64,000 nucleotides of DNA from Agrobacterium tumefaciens (GTDB taxonomy: Bacteria; Pseudomonadota; Alphaproteobacteria; Rhizobiales; Rhizobiaceae): positions 1 to 64,000 of the forward strand of contig JAGIAH010000015.1 of NCBI GenBank assembly GCA_017744915.1. The letters are read 5' to 3'. The notes beneath the pieces are model-generated. The model made no database searches. It worked only from the letters and a program-made list of their open reading frames with translations, and had not been told where the DNA came from. The first letter of the stretch is position 1; the number at the start of each line of letters is the position of its first letter. The position numbers were made by a program, and so were the translations under genes. Of this stretch, positions 1-8,948 are shown one piece after another.

Positions 1-24
1 AGCGCCGCCGCCCTCGTTCAGTGA
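1..24 (+). CDS. Possible 3' end of an upstream gene
   Basis: The first 24 bases read as seven sense codons (SAAALVQ) followed by TGA, which would suit the tail of a plus-strand gene starting left of the window. There is too little sequence to identify it, and the reading may be chance. Confidence 0.25.
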   Translation, partial: SAAALVQ

Positions 25-125
25 GCGGACTTATAAATCCATCCCCTCAAACAAGTCAACACACATACCGTCAAAAAACTGACATTTTTATTAAGTGTTT
101 GATATTTATAGGGAGTTTCCAGTTT

Positions 126-278
126 ATGAGCATGGACAGGCCTGAAACGCCTCCCCCAGCTGGCGACTGGCCCTCCTCCGGGAAACATGCAATAGGAACG
201 GACAGGATTTTTAGTCTGATCGGGGCGTCCGGCGCCCCTTATAAAGCCAAGAATTGGAGAGCCCGTGCGCATTCTTGA
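126..278 (+). CDS. Putative 50-aa leader ORF ahead of purC
   Basis: An ATG at 126 follows a good Shine-Dalgarno sequence (GGGAG at about 112-116) and opens a 50-codon frame. It runs through the purC start at 265 and stops at 278, so it overlaps purC by 14 bases in another frame. A short hairpin (GGGGCG/CGCCCC, 222-238) lies inside it. The composition is Pro/Ser/Arg-rich and resembles no family I know. It could be a translated leader that couples ribosomes onto purC, or it could be non-coding 5' UTR. Confidence 0.25.
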   Translation: MSMDRPETPPPAGDWPSSGKHAIGTDRIFSLIGASGAPYKAKNWRARAHS

Positions 279-1215
279 TGAAGCCGTCATTCCCGAACTG
301 CCGAATTATTACCGTGGCAAGGTGCGGGAAAACTACGATCTGCCCGACGGCAACCGCATCATCATATCCACCGATCGCCTGAGCGCCTTCGACCGGATCC
401 TCACATGCATTCCTTATAAAGGACAGGTGCTCACCCAAACGGCGCGCTACTGGTTCGAGCAGACGAAGGATATTTGTCCTAACCATGTCGTGAGCTATCC
501 CGACCCTAACGTCGTCATCGGCAAGAGGCTGGACATATTGCCGGTCGAAGTGGTGGTCCGCGGTTATCTGGCCGGCACCACCGGCACATCGATCCTGACC
601 CTTTATAAGAAGGGCGAGCGGCAGATGTATGGCATGAGCCTGCCGGACGGGATGAAAGACAACCAGATTTTGCCTGAACCGGTGATCACGCCGACAAGCA
701 AGGCATTCGATGGCGGTCACGACGAGCCGCTGACGCCGGCCGAGATTGTTGAGAAGAAGCTCCTGACGCAGGAGCAGTGGGACACGCTGTCCCATTATGC
801 GCTGGCGCTGTTCAAGCGCGGTCAGGAGATTGCCGCAAAGCAGGGCCTCATTCTCGTCGATACGAAATATGAGTTCGGTACCGATGAAAACGGCACCATC
901 ATTCTCGCCGACGAAATCCACACGCCGGATAGCAGCCGCTACTGGATGGCCGACAGCTATGAAGAAAGCTTCCGCAACGGCACGCGGCCGGCGAGCTTCG
1001 ACAAGGATTTCGTGAGAGCCTGGGTTGCCGAACGCTGCGATCCCTACAAGGACGACGTTCCCGAAATTCCACAGGACCTCGTTCTGCAGACCTCCAAGGT
1101 CTATATTGATGCTTACGAACGCATCACCGGACAGAGCTTCGTTGCCGACGATAGCGGCGAGACACCGCTTGCAAGAGTACGCCGGAATCTGGAGCCGTTC
1201 TTCCCCGGAGTCTGA
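265..1215 (+). CDS. purC: SAICAR synthase, long form
   Basis: Phosphoribosylaminoimidazole-succinocarboxamide synthase joins aspartate to CAIR using ATP in cytoplasmic purine biosynthesis. The 316-aa protein has the family N-terminus ([11 protein letters not shown], then [12 protein letters not shown]), the [11 protein letters not shown] segment, the DTKYEFG motif and the catalytic-site sequence [13 protein letters not shown]. At 316 residues it belongs to the longer, yeast ADE1-like type and not the roughly 250-residue form common in bacteria; rhizobia often carry the short type elsewhere, so this may be a second copy. The start is GTG at 265 with GGAG just upstream. ameR begins two bases after the stop, so the two genes are probably cotranscribed although their roles are unrelated. 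Confidence 0.93.
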   Translation: MRILDEAVIPELPNYYRGKVRENYDLPDGNRIIISTDRLSAFDRILTCIPYKGQVLTQTARYWFEQTKDICPNHVVSYPDPNVVIGKRLDILPVEVVVRGYLAGTTGTSILTLYKKGERQMYGMSLPDGMKDNQILPEPVITPTSKAFDGGHDEPLTPAEIVEKKLLTQEQWDTLSHYALALFKRGQEIAAKQGLILVDTKYEFGTDENGTIILADEIHTPDSSRYWMADSYEESFRNGTRPASFDKDFVRAWVAERCDPYKDDVPEIPQDLVLQTSKVYIDAYERITGQSFVADDSGETPLARVRRNLEPFFPGV

Positions 1216-1217
1216 CC

Positions 1218-1877
1218 GTGAGCAAAATGATCGAACAGGCGAGAAAGGGTGACAGGAAGAACGACGCTTCCGTCAGACGCCGGCCTCGCCGTTCCGCCGA
1301 AGAAACGCGGCGGGACATTCTCGCCAAAGCCGAAGAACTTTTCCGGGAGCGCGGTTTCGGTGCGGTGGCAATTGCCGATATTGCCGCCGCGCTCGGCATG
1401 TCGCCCGCCAATGTCTTCAAGAATTTCAACTCGAAAAACGCGCTCGTCGACGCCATAGCGTTTGAGCAGATCAGCGAGTTCGAACGGAACATCCAGCCGC
1501 TGGACAAGGGCCAACCGCCGCTTTCAAGGCTGCGCCACCTCGCCCGCACCCTGATGGAGCTGCATCATCGGGACCTCAACGACAATCCTTATATTTTCGA
1601 AATGATCCTGATGACGGCCAAGCAGGATATGAAGTGCGGCGACTATTATAAATCCGTGATCGCGAACCTGCTGGCCGATATTATCCGCGACGGTATCGAT
1701 GCCGGAATTTACGCCGAGGCCAATGTTCCGCCGCTTTCGGAAACCGTGCTTCATGCGCTCACAAGCGTCATCCATCCCGTTCTCATCGCACGGGAAGATA
1801 TCGGCAATTTGGCAACACGTTGTGATCAACTCGTCGATTTAATCGATGCGGGATTACGCAATCCGCTTGCTAAGTGA
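1218..1877 (+). CDS. ameR: TetR-family repressor AmeR of the ameABC efflux operon
   Basis: A 219-aa TetR/AcrR-type regulator. Residues about 25-75 form the helix-turn-helix (RRDILAKAEELFRERGF, then VAIADIAAALGMSPANVFKNF), and the rest is the all-helical ligand and dimer domain. From memory it matches A. tumefaciens AmeR closely, above all in the last 40 residues (VLHALTSVIHPVLIA through LIDAGLRNPLAK), while residues about 115-130 differ. That suggests a related species or genomospecies and not the reference strain itself. The start is GTG at 1218. In Agrobacterium AmeR represses ameABC, which follows on the same strand. A candidate operator overlaps the ameR stop codon. Confidence 0.93.
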   Translation: MSKMIEQARKGDRKNDASVRRRPRRSAEETRRDILAKAEELFRERGFGAVAIADIAAALGMSPANVFKNFNSKNALVDAIAFEQISEFERNIQPLDKGQPPLSRLRHLARTLMELHHRDLNDNPYIFEMILMTAKQDMKCGDYYKSVIANLLADIIRDGIDAGIYAEANVPPLSETVLHALTSVIHPVLIAREDIGNLATRCDQLVDLIDAGLRNPLAK

Positions 1878-1898
1878 CGATTCCCAATTTACGTCACC
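1873..1898 (+). promoter_or_regulatory. Candidate AmeR operator
   Basis: An inverted repeat, AGTGA(CG)...(CG)TCACc, has half-sites at 1873-1879 and 1892-1897 separated so that AGTGA and TCAC are 16 bases apart. As I recall, the synthetic AmeR-repressible promoter has the same AGTGA-N16-TCACT layout. The left arm contains the ameR stop codon. Two more small inverted repeats follow, TCGCAA/TTGCGA at 1902-1917 and GAAGCGC/GCGCTTC at 1916-1937. The ameA start is 175 bases downstream. Confidence 0.5.
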
Positions 1899-2076
1899 TT
1901 CTCGCAATTGCTTGCGAAGCGCAAAAGCCTGCGCTTCTATGCGCGTGGCGGTCCGGACAGAATGAGCGAATCGGGTCCCTTCCAAGGCCCTCGCCTGTCG
2001 TGTCTGTTTCCGGACGCGCATCCGCCGAGCGACATTGCGCTTATAGTTGAATGCGATCAATACGCAGGGAAGAACG

Positions 2077-3279
2077 ATGAGCCGACGTATTTTACCCCTA
2101 TTTGCTTCTCTGTGTGTGGCCGCAGCTCTGGCGGGATGCGGCGATGGCGGCGACAGCAGCAAGACCGCCGGCCAGGGTGCCGAGCGGCCGCCGTCTCCGG
2201 TCAGCATCATCCTGATGAAGAACAGCGAATATCCCCTCACCACGGTTCTTCCCGGCCGCGCCAGCGCGTTCCAGACGGCGGAAATCCGACCGCGCGTGAC
2301 TGGCATCATCCGCGAAATTCCTTTCAAGGAAGGCAGCGAGGTCAAGCAGGGCGATATTCTCTACCAGATCGAGGACAACACCTACCTGGCAGAAGTAGCC
2401 CAGGCCAAGGCGAACGTTGCGAAGGCCGAAGCCAGCATTCCGAGCGCCCAGGCGAACCTTGCCCGCTATGAGCGGCTGGTCAATAGCGGCGCGACGCAGA
2501 TCGAATATGAAAACGCCAAGGTGACACTGCTTCAGGCCGAAGCCGATGTGGCACAGACCAAGGCCGCTCTGGAAACGGCTGAGATCAACCTCGATCTCAC
2601 CAAGGTCCGCGCGCCTTTCGACGGCATCACCAGCGCGACCGCTTTCAGCATCGGCAACGTGGTGACGGCAAACCAGACGACGGCCTTGACAACGCTGCGC
2701 CGTATCGATCCGATCTATATCGACCTGATGGAATCCAGCATCAATCTCCTGCGCCTGAAAAAGGCGATCTCGTCGGGCCAGCTCGGCGGCGATACGAAGG
2801 AGACCGGTATTCATCTGACGCTGGAAGACGGTACCGAATATAAGCATGACGGCAAGATCGACATGTCCGACATGGCGGTGAGCGAAACCACGGGCACCTT
2901 CTCCATCCGCGCCCTCTTCGACAATCCCGACGATCTTCTGCTTCCCGGCACCTATGTCCGCGCCACGCTGACCATCGGCAAGGAAAAAGGCTTCCGCATT
3001 CCGCAGCGCGCCGCAAGCCGCAACGCCAACGGCGAACTGACCGCAAAATTCGTGACAGCGGAAAACAAGGTGGAAACCCGCACCTTCCCGTCCAGCCAGC
3101 AGTCGGGCAATGCCTGGCTGGTGACGGAAAACGTCAAGGATGGCGACAAGCTCATCGTCGACGGTTTCCAGTGGATTGCCGATGGCGCGACGGTCGCACC
3201 GGTTGAAGTGACCATCGACGATCGCGGTATCGTCGTTCTGCCGCAGCAAGCTCCGCCTGCCGCCGCCCCCACGAAATAA
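2077..3279 (+). CDS. ameA: RND efflux periplasmic adaptor (membrane fusion protein) AmeA
   Basis: Periplasmic adaptor linking the inner-membrane pump AmeB to the outer-membrane channel AmeC. The N-terminus is a lipoprotein signal with lipobox LAGC and Cys21 counted from the chosen start. Next come the split lipoyl domain (EIRPRVTGIIREI, later KVRAPFDGITSA), a coiled-coil hairpin rich in Ala/Gln/Glu (about residues 95-165), the beta-barrel, and a membrane-proximal domain, as in AcrA/MexA. An in-frame TTG lies at 2047, but ATG 2077 has AGGGA at a good distance and starts the signal peptide directly. It is 400 aa, normal for the family. Confidence 0.92.
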   Translation: MSRRILPLFASLCVAAALAGCGDGGDSSKTAGQGAERPPSPVSIILMKNSEYPLTTVLPGRASAFQTAEIRPRVTGIIREIPFKEGSEVKQGDILYQIEDNTYLAEVAQAKANVAKAEASIPSAQANLARYERLVNSGATQIEYENAKVTLLQAEADVAQTKAALETAEINLDLTKVRAPFDGITSATAFSIGNVVTANQTTALTTLRRIDPIYIDLMESSINLLRLKKAISSGQLGGDTKETGIHLTLEDGTEYKHDGKIDMSDMAVSETTGTFSIRALFDNPDDLLLPGTYVRATLTIGKEKGFRIPQRAASRNANGELTAKFVTAENKVETRTFPSSQQSGNAWLVTENVKDGDKLIVDGFQWIADGATVAPVEVTIDDRGIVVLPQQAPPAAAPTK

Positions 3280-3332
3280 GCATGAGCACGAAACCCTTGG
3301 TCGAAGCTCGTAAAAGGTAAGGCAGGACTGCC

Positions 3333-6300
3333 ATGGCCCATTTCTTCATCCGGCGCCCCGTTTTCGCATGGGTTATCGCCATCGTCATCATGCTGGGCGG
3401 CGCCCTTGCGATCTGGACGCTTTCCATTTCGCAATATCCCGACATTGCACCGACAACCGTCCGTGTCAGCGCGACCTACAACGGCGCGAGCGCAGAGACC
3501 GTCGAGAAATCGGTGACGACCATCATCGAAGATGGCATGACCGGTCTCGATGACCTCACCTATATGACCTCGTCGTCCTCGACCGGCAGCGCCGAAGTGA
3601 CGCTGACCTTCGGCAACAGCATCCTGCCGGACATCGCGCAGGTTCAGGTGCAGAACAAGCTGCAGCTTGTCCAGTCGCAGCTGCCCGATACGGTGCAGCA
3701 GCAGGGCATCCAGGTCAGCCGTTCCACATCGAGCATCCTGATGGTCGGCGCGCTCATCTCCACCGACGGCAAGCGCAATTCGGCCGATCTCGGCGACGTG
3801 TTCTCTTCGCGTGTCGAAGACCAGATCAAGCGCCTGGAAGGCGTCGGCAGCATCAACGTCTTCGGTTCCGAATATGCTATGCGCATCTGGCTCGATCCGT
3901 TCAAGCTCAACAAATACCAGCTGACCACGGCCGACGTCACCAGCGCCATCCAGAGCCAGAACACCCAGGTTTCGGTCGGTTCGCTCGGCGCCGTGCCCGC
4001 CGTCAAGGGCCAGCAGCTCAACGTGACGGTGACGGCGCAGAGCCAGCTCACCACTGTCGCCGATTTCGAATCGGTCATCCTGAAAGTCGAAAAGGACGGC
4101 GCAACCGTCCGTCTCAGCGACGTTGCTCGCATCGAGATCGGTCAGGAAACCTATGGTGGCGATTCCCGCTCCAATGGCCGCCCGTCGGCCGGTTTCGCGG
4201 TCAATCTCGCCACGGGTGCCAACGCGCTCGACACCGCGGCGCGCGTGAAAGCGGCTCTGACCAATGTCGAGGGCTCGTTGCCGGAAGGCGTCGCGATCGA
4301 ATATCCCTATGACACCACGCCCTTCGTGAAATTGTCGATCGAGAAGGTGGTGCATACGCTGATCGAGGCGATCATCCTCGTCTTCGTCGTGCTTCTGGTG
4401 TTCCTGCAAAACCTCAGGGCCACATTCATTCCGATGATCGCCGTGCCGGTCGTGCTTCTCGGCACCTTCGGCATCCTGGCGCTCACAGGATATTCCATCA
4501 ATACGCTCACCATGTTCGCCATGGTGCTGGCCATCGGCCTTCTCGTCGACGATGCCATCGTTGTTGTCGAAAACGTCGAGCGCATCATGTCGGAAGAGGG
4601 CCTGTCCCCGGTCGAAGCGACCGAAAAGTCGATGGGCGAAATCACCGGCGCAATCATCGGCATCGCGCTGGTCCTGACCGCCGTGTTCATTCCCATGGCC
4701 TTCTTCGGTGGATCGACGGGCATCATCTATCGCCAGTTCTCGGTCACCATCGTTTCGGCCATGCTGCTTTCGGCCGTGGTCGCCATCGTTCTGACGCCGG
4801 CGCTCTGCGCAACGATGCTGAAGCCCATCGATCACCACAAGAAGCAGCGTGGGCCGGGCGCCTGGTTCAACCGCGGCTTCGGCAAGACGACGGACGGCTA
4901 TGTGTCCTCCATCGGCTATCTGCTGAAACGGCCGCTGCGCGTGATGATCCTCTTCGCGATCGTCATCGGCGGCTGCACCTGGTTCTTCTCGAAGCTGCCA
5001 AGCTCATTCCTGCCACAGGAAGACCAGGGCGTGCTGCTGACGATCATCCAGACGCCGACCGGTTCGAACATCGAACGCACCAACGAGGTGGTGAAACAGG
5101 TCGAAAGCTACTTCCGCGAAAAGGAAGCCGCTAATGTCGAATCGGTTTTCGGCGTGCTCGGCTTCAGCTTCAGCGGTTCCGGCCAGAACAACGCCATCGT
5201 CTTCACCAAGCTCAAGGATTTTGCCGAACGAACCGCGCCTGATCAGCACGCCGGCGCCATCGTGCAGCGTGCAATGGGTACCTTCTTCGGTTTCCGCGAT
5301 GCGCAGGTGTTCCCGCTTCTGCCGCCGGCCATTCAGGGCATGGGCACATCGAGCGGTTTCTCGATGTATCTGGTGGATAGCGGCCGCAACGGCACCGACG
5401 CGCTGACCGCCTCATCGAAGGAATTGATCGCGCTTGCCACCAGCAATCCGAAGATCAGCTCACTCCGAAGCGACAGCCAGGACAATGAAACGCAGATGAA
5501 GATCATTCTCGATCAGGAAAAGATGGGCGCCATGGGGGTCGATCTCGCCTCCGTGAACCTCATGCTGTCGACGATCTTTGCCGGCCGGGATGTCAATGAC
5601 TTCACCCTGAACGGCGAATTGAAGCCCGTCTATGTTCAGGGCGACGCGCCCTATCGCATGCAGCCGGACGACCTCAAGTTCTGGTATGCGCGCAACACCA
5701 ACGGAGAGATGGTGCCTTTCTCCTCCTTCAGCGAGGTGAAGTGGATCAACGCTCCGCCGTCTCTCGCCCGCTTCAACGGCACAGGTGCGATCTCGCTTGA
5801 AGGCACCGCCGGTGCGGGCGTCGCTTCCGGTGACGCCATGGACGAGATGGAGCGCCTGACGGCAAGCCTGCCGGGCGGTTACACGGTGGCATGGCAGGGC
5901 ATCTCCTATCAGGAACGGCTTTCCGGCTCGCAGGCCCCGATGCTTTACGCGCTATCGGTGCTCATCGTGTTCCTTTGCCTTGCCGCACTTTATGAAAGCT
6001 GGTCGATCCCCTTCTCGGTCATCATGGCCGTGCCGGTGGGCGTTCTCGGCGCATTGACCGCGGCGCATTTCTTCGGCCAGTCGAACGACGTCTACTTCAA
6101 GGTGGGTCTTTTGACGACCATCGGCCTTGCCGCGAAGAACGCGATCCTGATCGTCGAATTCGCCAAGGAAAGACAGGAGCACGGTTTAAGCCTGATGGAA
6201 GCGACGCTGGAGGCGGCGAAGCTGCGCCTGCGTCCGATCATCATGACATCGCTCGCCTTCATCCTCGGCGTCGTGCCTCTCGCAATCGCAACCGGAGCGG

Positions 6301-6422
6301 GTTCCGCCGCGCAAAATGCAATCGGTATCGGGGTTCTGGGTGGTATGCTTTCTGCAACACTCCTCGGAATTTTCTTCGTTCCGTCCTTTTTCGTCATCAT
6401 TCGTCGCCTTTCAAGGCGTTAA
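3333..6422 (+). CDS. ameB: RND multidrug efflux transporter AmeB
   Basis: A 1029-aa inner-membrane proton/drug antiporter of the HAE1 (AcrB/MexB) type. It begins with the standard MAHFFIRRPVFAWV helix, has two large periplasmic loops and two six-helix bundles, and shows the RND motif GLLVDDAIVVVENVER in TM4 with the Asp pair used in proton relay. The second half repeats the pattern (GLAAKNAILIVEFAKE). Start ATG 3333 follows AGGCAGGAC. It lies 53 bases after ameA and is clearly in the same operon. A. tumefaciens AmeABC exports beta-lactams, novobiocin and detergents as far as I recall; substrate range cannot be read from the sequence. Confidence 0.94.
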   Translation: MAHFFIRRPVFAWVIAIVIMLGGALAIWTLSISQYPDIAPTTVRVSATYNGASAETVEKSVTTIIEDGMTGLDDLTYMTSSSSTGSAEVTLTFGNSILPDIAQVQVQNKLQLVQSQLPDTVQQQGIQVSRSTSSILMVGALISTDGKRNSADLGDVFSSRVEDQIKRLEGVGSINVFGSEYAMRIWLDPFKLNKYQLTTADVTSAIQSQNTQVSVGSLGAVPAVKGQQLNVTVTAQSQLTTVADFESVILKVEKDGATVRLSDVARIEIGQETYGGDSRSNGRPSAGFAVNLATGANALDTAARVKAALTNVEGSLPEGVAIEYPYDTTPFVKLSIEKVVHTLIEAIILVFVVLLVFLQNLRATFIPMIAVPVVLLGTFGILALTGYSINTLTMFAMVLAIGLLVDDAIVVVENVERIMSEEGLSPVEATEKSMGEITGAIIGIALVLTAVFIPMAFFGGSTGIIYRQFSVTIVSAMLLSAVVAIVLTPALCATMLKPIDHHKKQRGPGAWFNRGFGKTTDGYVSSIGYLLKRPLRVMILFAIVIGGCTWFFSKLPSSFLPQEDQGVLLTIIQTPTGSNIERTNEVVKQVESYFREKEAANVESVFGVLGFSFSGSGQNNAIVFTKLKDFAERTAPDQHAGAIVQRAMGTFFGFRDAQVFPLLPPAIQGMGTSSGFSMYLVDSGRNGTDALTASSKELIALATSNPKISSLRSDSQDNETQMKIILDQEKMGAMGVDLASVNLMLSTIFAGRDVNDFTLNGELKPVYVQGDAPYRMQPDDLKFWYARNTNGEMVPFSSFSEVKWINAPPSLARFNGTGAISLEGTAGAGVASGDAMDEMERLTASLPGGYTVAWQGISYQERLSGSQAPMLYALSVLIVFLCLAALYESWSIPFSVIMAVPVGVLGALTAAHFFGQSNDVYFKVGLLTTIGLAAKNAILIVEFAKERQEHGLSLMEATLEAAKLRLRPIIMTSLAFILGVVPLAIATGAGSAAQNAIGIGVLGGMLSATLLGIFFVPSFFVIIRRLSRR

Positions 6423-6430
6423 CAAAACAA

Positions 6431-6523
6431 AAATGGGCTGTGCCAACCGTTAATACGCTGCTAGAAATGTTGCCGATTTGGCAAATGCACGTTTCTACGG
6501 CATATCGACCGCGCAGCCCATTT
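6431..6523 (+). repeat. Nested inverted repeats between ameB and ameC
   Basis: The 149-base gap holds concentric palindromes: AAATGGGCTG (6431-6440) pairs perfectly with CAGCCCATTT (6514-6523); inside it TAGAAA (6462-6467) pairs with TTTCTA (6492-6497); and at the centre TTGCC (6470-6474) pairs with GGCAA (6480-6484) around GATTT. There is no T-run, so it is not a plain terminator. It could be an mRNA processing or stability structure that sets ameC expression relative to ameAB. Confidence 0.5.
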
Positions 6524-6571
6524 GTCAGCAAGCCGCGCTCGGTAAGCCAACCAGAGAATTGGGAAAATTAC

Positions 6572-8014
6572 ATGCTGTCTATTCGCGCCACTCTTCCCCT
6601 GACAATGCTGCTGCTTTCAGGCTGCGTTGTCGGACCCGACCACAAGACGCCGGAAATCCAATTACCGGGAAAGTTTGCGGAAGCCGGAAAAACCGGCAAT
6701 GGCGACATCAGCAGCGTGGCATGGTGGACTGCCTTTAACGACAGCCGCCTGAACGGATACGTTTCCACGGGCCTCGCACAGAACCTGACGGTGATGCAGG
6801 CGATCGAGCGCATCAACCAGGCGGAAGCCCAGGTGATCTCGGCCGGCGCAGGCGGTCTGCCCAGCCTCACGGCTCAGGGACAGCACACGACCAGCCAGAC
6901 CAAGGGCAGCTACCGTGACGTTCCCGTCACCAACGCGTCCTCCGGCGGCCTCAGCGTTTCCTGGTTTCTCGACCTCTTCGGTCGCTATCGCCGGGCAACC
7001 GAAAGCGCCGATGCATCGCTCGATGCGGCTTACTCCACGGTCGACGTCCAGCGCCTGACGCTGATTTCGTCTGTCGCCGCCGCCTATATCGATGTGCGCT
7101 ATTATCAGGAGCGTCTGGCGATTGCCCGCCAGAACCTGAGCTCCCGCCGCGAAACACTGGATCTGACCAAGCTGCAGCTCGAAGCGGGCGCTGCCTCGCG
7201 CCTCGATGTCGTCCAGTCCGAAGGTCTGGTCAATTCCACGCTGTCGCAGATCCCTGGCCTCGAAACCAGTTTCCGCAAGGCCGCGCATCGCATCGCAACC
7301 CTGCTCGGCATGCCGGCCTCGTCGCTCATTGCCGAGTTGCAGAAGGGCGCGCGCCAGCCTGTCGCACGCGCAATTCCCCGCACCGGCATCCCGGCCGACC
7401 TCATCCGCAACCGTCCGGACATTCGCGTTGCCGAACGCAATCTCGCCGCTGCGGTCGCCTCGATCGGCGTTGCCGAGGCTCAGCTTTATCCGAGCATCGA
7501 ACTCGGTGGCGCGATTACCCCGAGCTACAACTTTGTGAGCGGCGGAGGCCGTGGATCAGCCAATAGCTGGTCGTTCGGTCCGAGCCTCGTGCTGCCGATC
7601 CTCGATGGCGGCAAGCTTCGCGCCAATGTCGACCTCGCCAACTCCCAGGCACGCGAGCAATATCTCGTCTGGAAGGCGACCGTTCTCAACGCGGTGGAAG
7701 AAGTCGAAAACGCCCTGGCCGCCGTCAACCGCGACCAGCGTACCGTGGATGCACTGAGAAAGACCGTTTCCTCCTACCAGGAAGCGCTGCAGCTCTCCAC
7801 CGCCAGCTACCGCGACGGCGCATCGTCTCTGCTCGATGTTCTGGATGCCCAGCGCTCGGTCTCGGATGCGCAGGCAAACCTTGCCACGGCAATCCAGCAA
7901 ACCGCGCAGGATTATGTGTCGCTGAACGTGGCGCTCGGCGGTGGCTATGCCGTTGGCCAGCCCACGCCGAAGAAGTCTGCCGGCCCGACCGTGGCCGCGG
8001 CAAAGGGCATGTAA
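6572..8014 (+). CDS. ameC: Outer-membrane efflux channel lipoprotein AmeC
   Basis: TolC-type channel of the NodT/OprM family, 480 aa, completing the AmeABC pump. The signal peptide ends in a lipobox (LSGC, Cys18) followed by VVGPDHKTPE, typical of OprM-like lipoproteins. The two repeated outer-membrane-factor domains are visible, with helical Ala/Gln-rich segments and RNRPDIRVAERNLAAA in the middle. The reading frame is open upstream to 6440, but that part is not signal-like, and ATG 6572 is preceded by GGGAAAA. Paired terminators follow. Confidence 0.92.
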   Translation: MLSIRATLPLTMLLLSGCVVGPDHKTPEIQLPGKFAEAGKTGNGDISSVAWWTAFNDSRLNGYVSTGLAQNLTVMQAIERINQAEAQVISAGAGGLPSLTAQGQHTTSQTKGSYRDVPVTNASSGGLSVSWFLDLFGRYRRATESADASLDAAYSTVDVQRLTLISSVAAAYIDVRYYQERLAIARQNLSSRRETLDLTKLQLEAGAASRLDVVQSEGLVNSTLSQIPGLETSFRKAAHRIATLLGMPASSLIAELQKGARQPVARAIPRTGIPADLIRNRPDIRVAERNLAAAVASIGVAEAQLYPSIELGGAITPSYNFVSGGGRGSANSWSFGPSLVLPILDGGKLRANVDLANSQAREQYLVWKATVLNAVEEVENALAAVNRDQRTVDALRKTVSSYQEALQLSTASYRDGASSLLDVLDAQRSVSDAQANLATAIQQTAQDYVSLNVALGGGYAVGQPTPKKSAGPTVAAAKGM

Positions 8015-8034
8015 GAACGGCCCACAAGGCAATT

Positions 8035-8064
8035 AAAAAGCCCGCGTCTCGACGCGGGCTTTTT
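8035..8064 (+). terminator. Rho-independent terminator of ameABC
   Basis: A near-perfect hairpin with arms AAAAAGCCCGCG and CGCGGGCTTTTT, beginning 21 bases after the ameC stop and ending in a T-run. The A-rich left arm lets it work in both directions. Confidence 0.9.
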
Positions 8065-8078
8065 GCTGTTCAGGGTAT

Positions 8079-8110
8079 AAAAAAAGCACCGGTCACCCGG
8101 TGCTTTTTTT
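8079..8110. terminator. Bidirectional terminator between ameC and efp
   Basis: A second strong hairpin, arms AAAAAAAGCACCGG and CCGGTGCTTTTTTT, symmetric with A-run and T-run. It lies just after the efp stop on the minus strand and probably ends efp transcription as well as backing up the ameC terminator. Confidence 0.88.
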
Positions 8111-8127
8111 CGAGCTGGCAACCAGGC

Positions 8128-8697
8128 TCAGTTCTTGGCGCGCTCGACGTAGGAATTGTCTTCCGTCGCGATGACGACGCGGATGCCGGCATCGATATGC
8201 GGCGGCACCATGGTGCGGATGCCGTTGGAGAGAATTGCCGGCTTGTAGGAAGAAGAAGCCGTCTGGCCCTTCACGACCGGTTCCGTTTCGGTGATTTCCA
8301 GCGTGACGTGACGCGGCAGTTCAACGGCCAGCGGGTTGCCTTCATGGATGGAAAGAACGCAGGTCATGCCTTCCTGCAGATAGGCCTTCTGCTCACCCAT
8401 CGTTTCGACGTCGACAACGACCTGATCGTAGTTATCCGGGTTCATGAAGTGGAAGCCTTCGCCGTCTTCATAAAGGAACTGGAAGTTCAGGTCTTCGACG
8501 AAAGCGCGCTCGACCTGTTCGGTGGTGCGCCAGCGCTCGGAAACCTTCACACCGTCAACGATGCGGCGCATGTCCACCTGCGTGACTGGCGTGCCCTTGC
8601 CGGGGTGAAAGTTCTGCGCGGTGAGAACGACGTAAAGCTTGCCGTCCACGTCGAGAACATTGCCCTTGCGGACGGATGAGGCGATAACCTTGACCAT
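8128..8697 (-). CDS. efp: Elongation factor P
   Basis: A 189-aa translation factor that rescues ribosomes stalled at polyproline stretches. It has the three beta-barrel domains of EF-P and ends with the family signature region ([23 protein letters not shown], split here as seen). The loop HPGKGTP puts Lys at position 34, the residue that receives beta-lysine in E. coli. The start is ATG at 8697 behind AAGGAAG. It is divergent from epmA and epmB, the enzymes that would modify this Lys. Confidence 0.95.
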   Translation of the reverse strand: MVKVIASSVRKGNVLDVDGKLYVVLTAQNFHPGKGTPVTQVDMRRIVDGVKVSERWRTTEQVERAFVEDLNFQFLYEDGEGFHFMNPDNYDQVVVDVETMGEQKAYLQEGMTCVLSIHEGNPLAVELPRHVTLEITETEPVVKGQTASSSYKPAILSNGIRTMVPPHIDAGIRVVIATEDNSYVERAKN

Positions 8698-8948
8698 ATG
8701 ACTTCCTTGTAACTCGATGAAATGCGTCGTAAAGGACTGCGCGGCAGCACCGGCCCCGGCAGACGTTTTGTCTTTTTTCTGGGGCGCAACTACCTTAAAT
8801 CCGCACGAATTGCCAGCCTTCTACAGCAATTCACGGAAGAGTGCCTAGCGGTTTTCCGCCCGGAATTGCTTTAAATGACGCGATCAGGCGTTTTGCGGGC
8901 CGTTTACCCGCAATTCAGCGCCGCAGAGAAGACGGAAAAGAACAGAAG

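Noticed and set aside
2952..4838. 628-codon open frame on the minus strand
   Set aside because: It lies antisense to ameA/ameB, is His/Asp/Arg-rich as shadow frames of GC-rich genes are, and shows no family pattern; ameB is certain.
6440..6571. N-terminal extension of ameC
   Set aside because: It would put 44 non-signal residues before a perfect lipoprotein signal and covers the nested palindromes.
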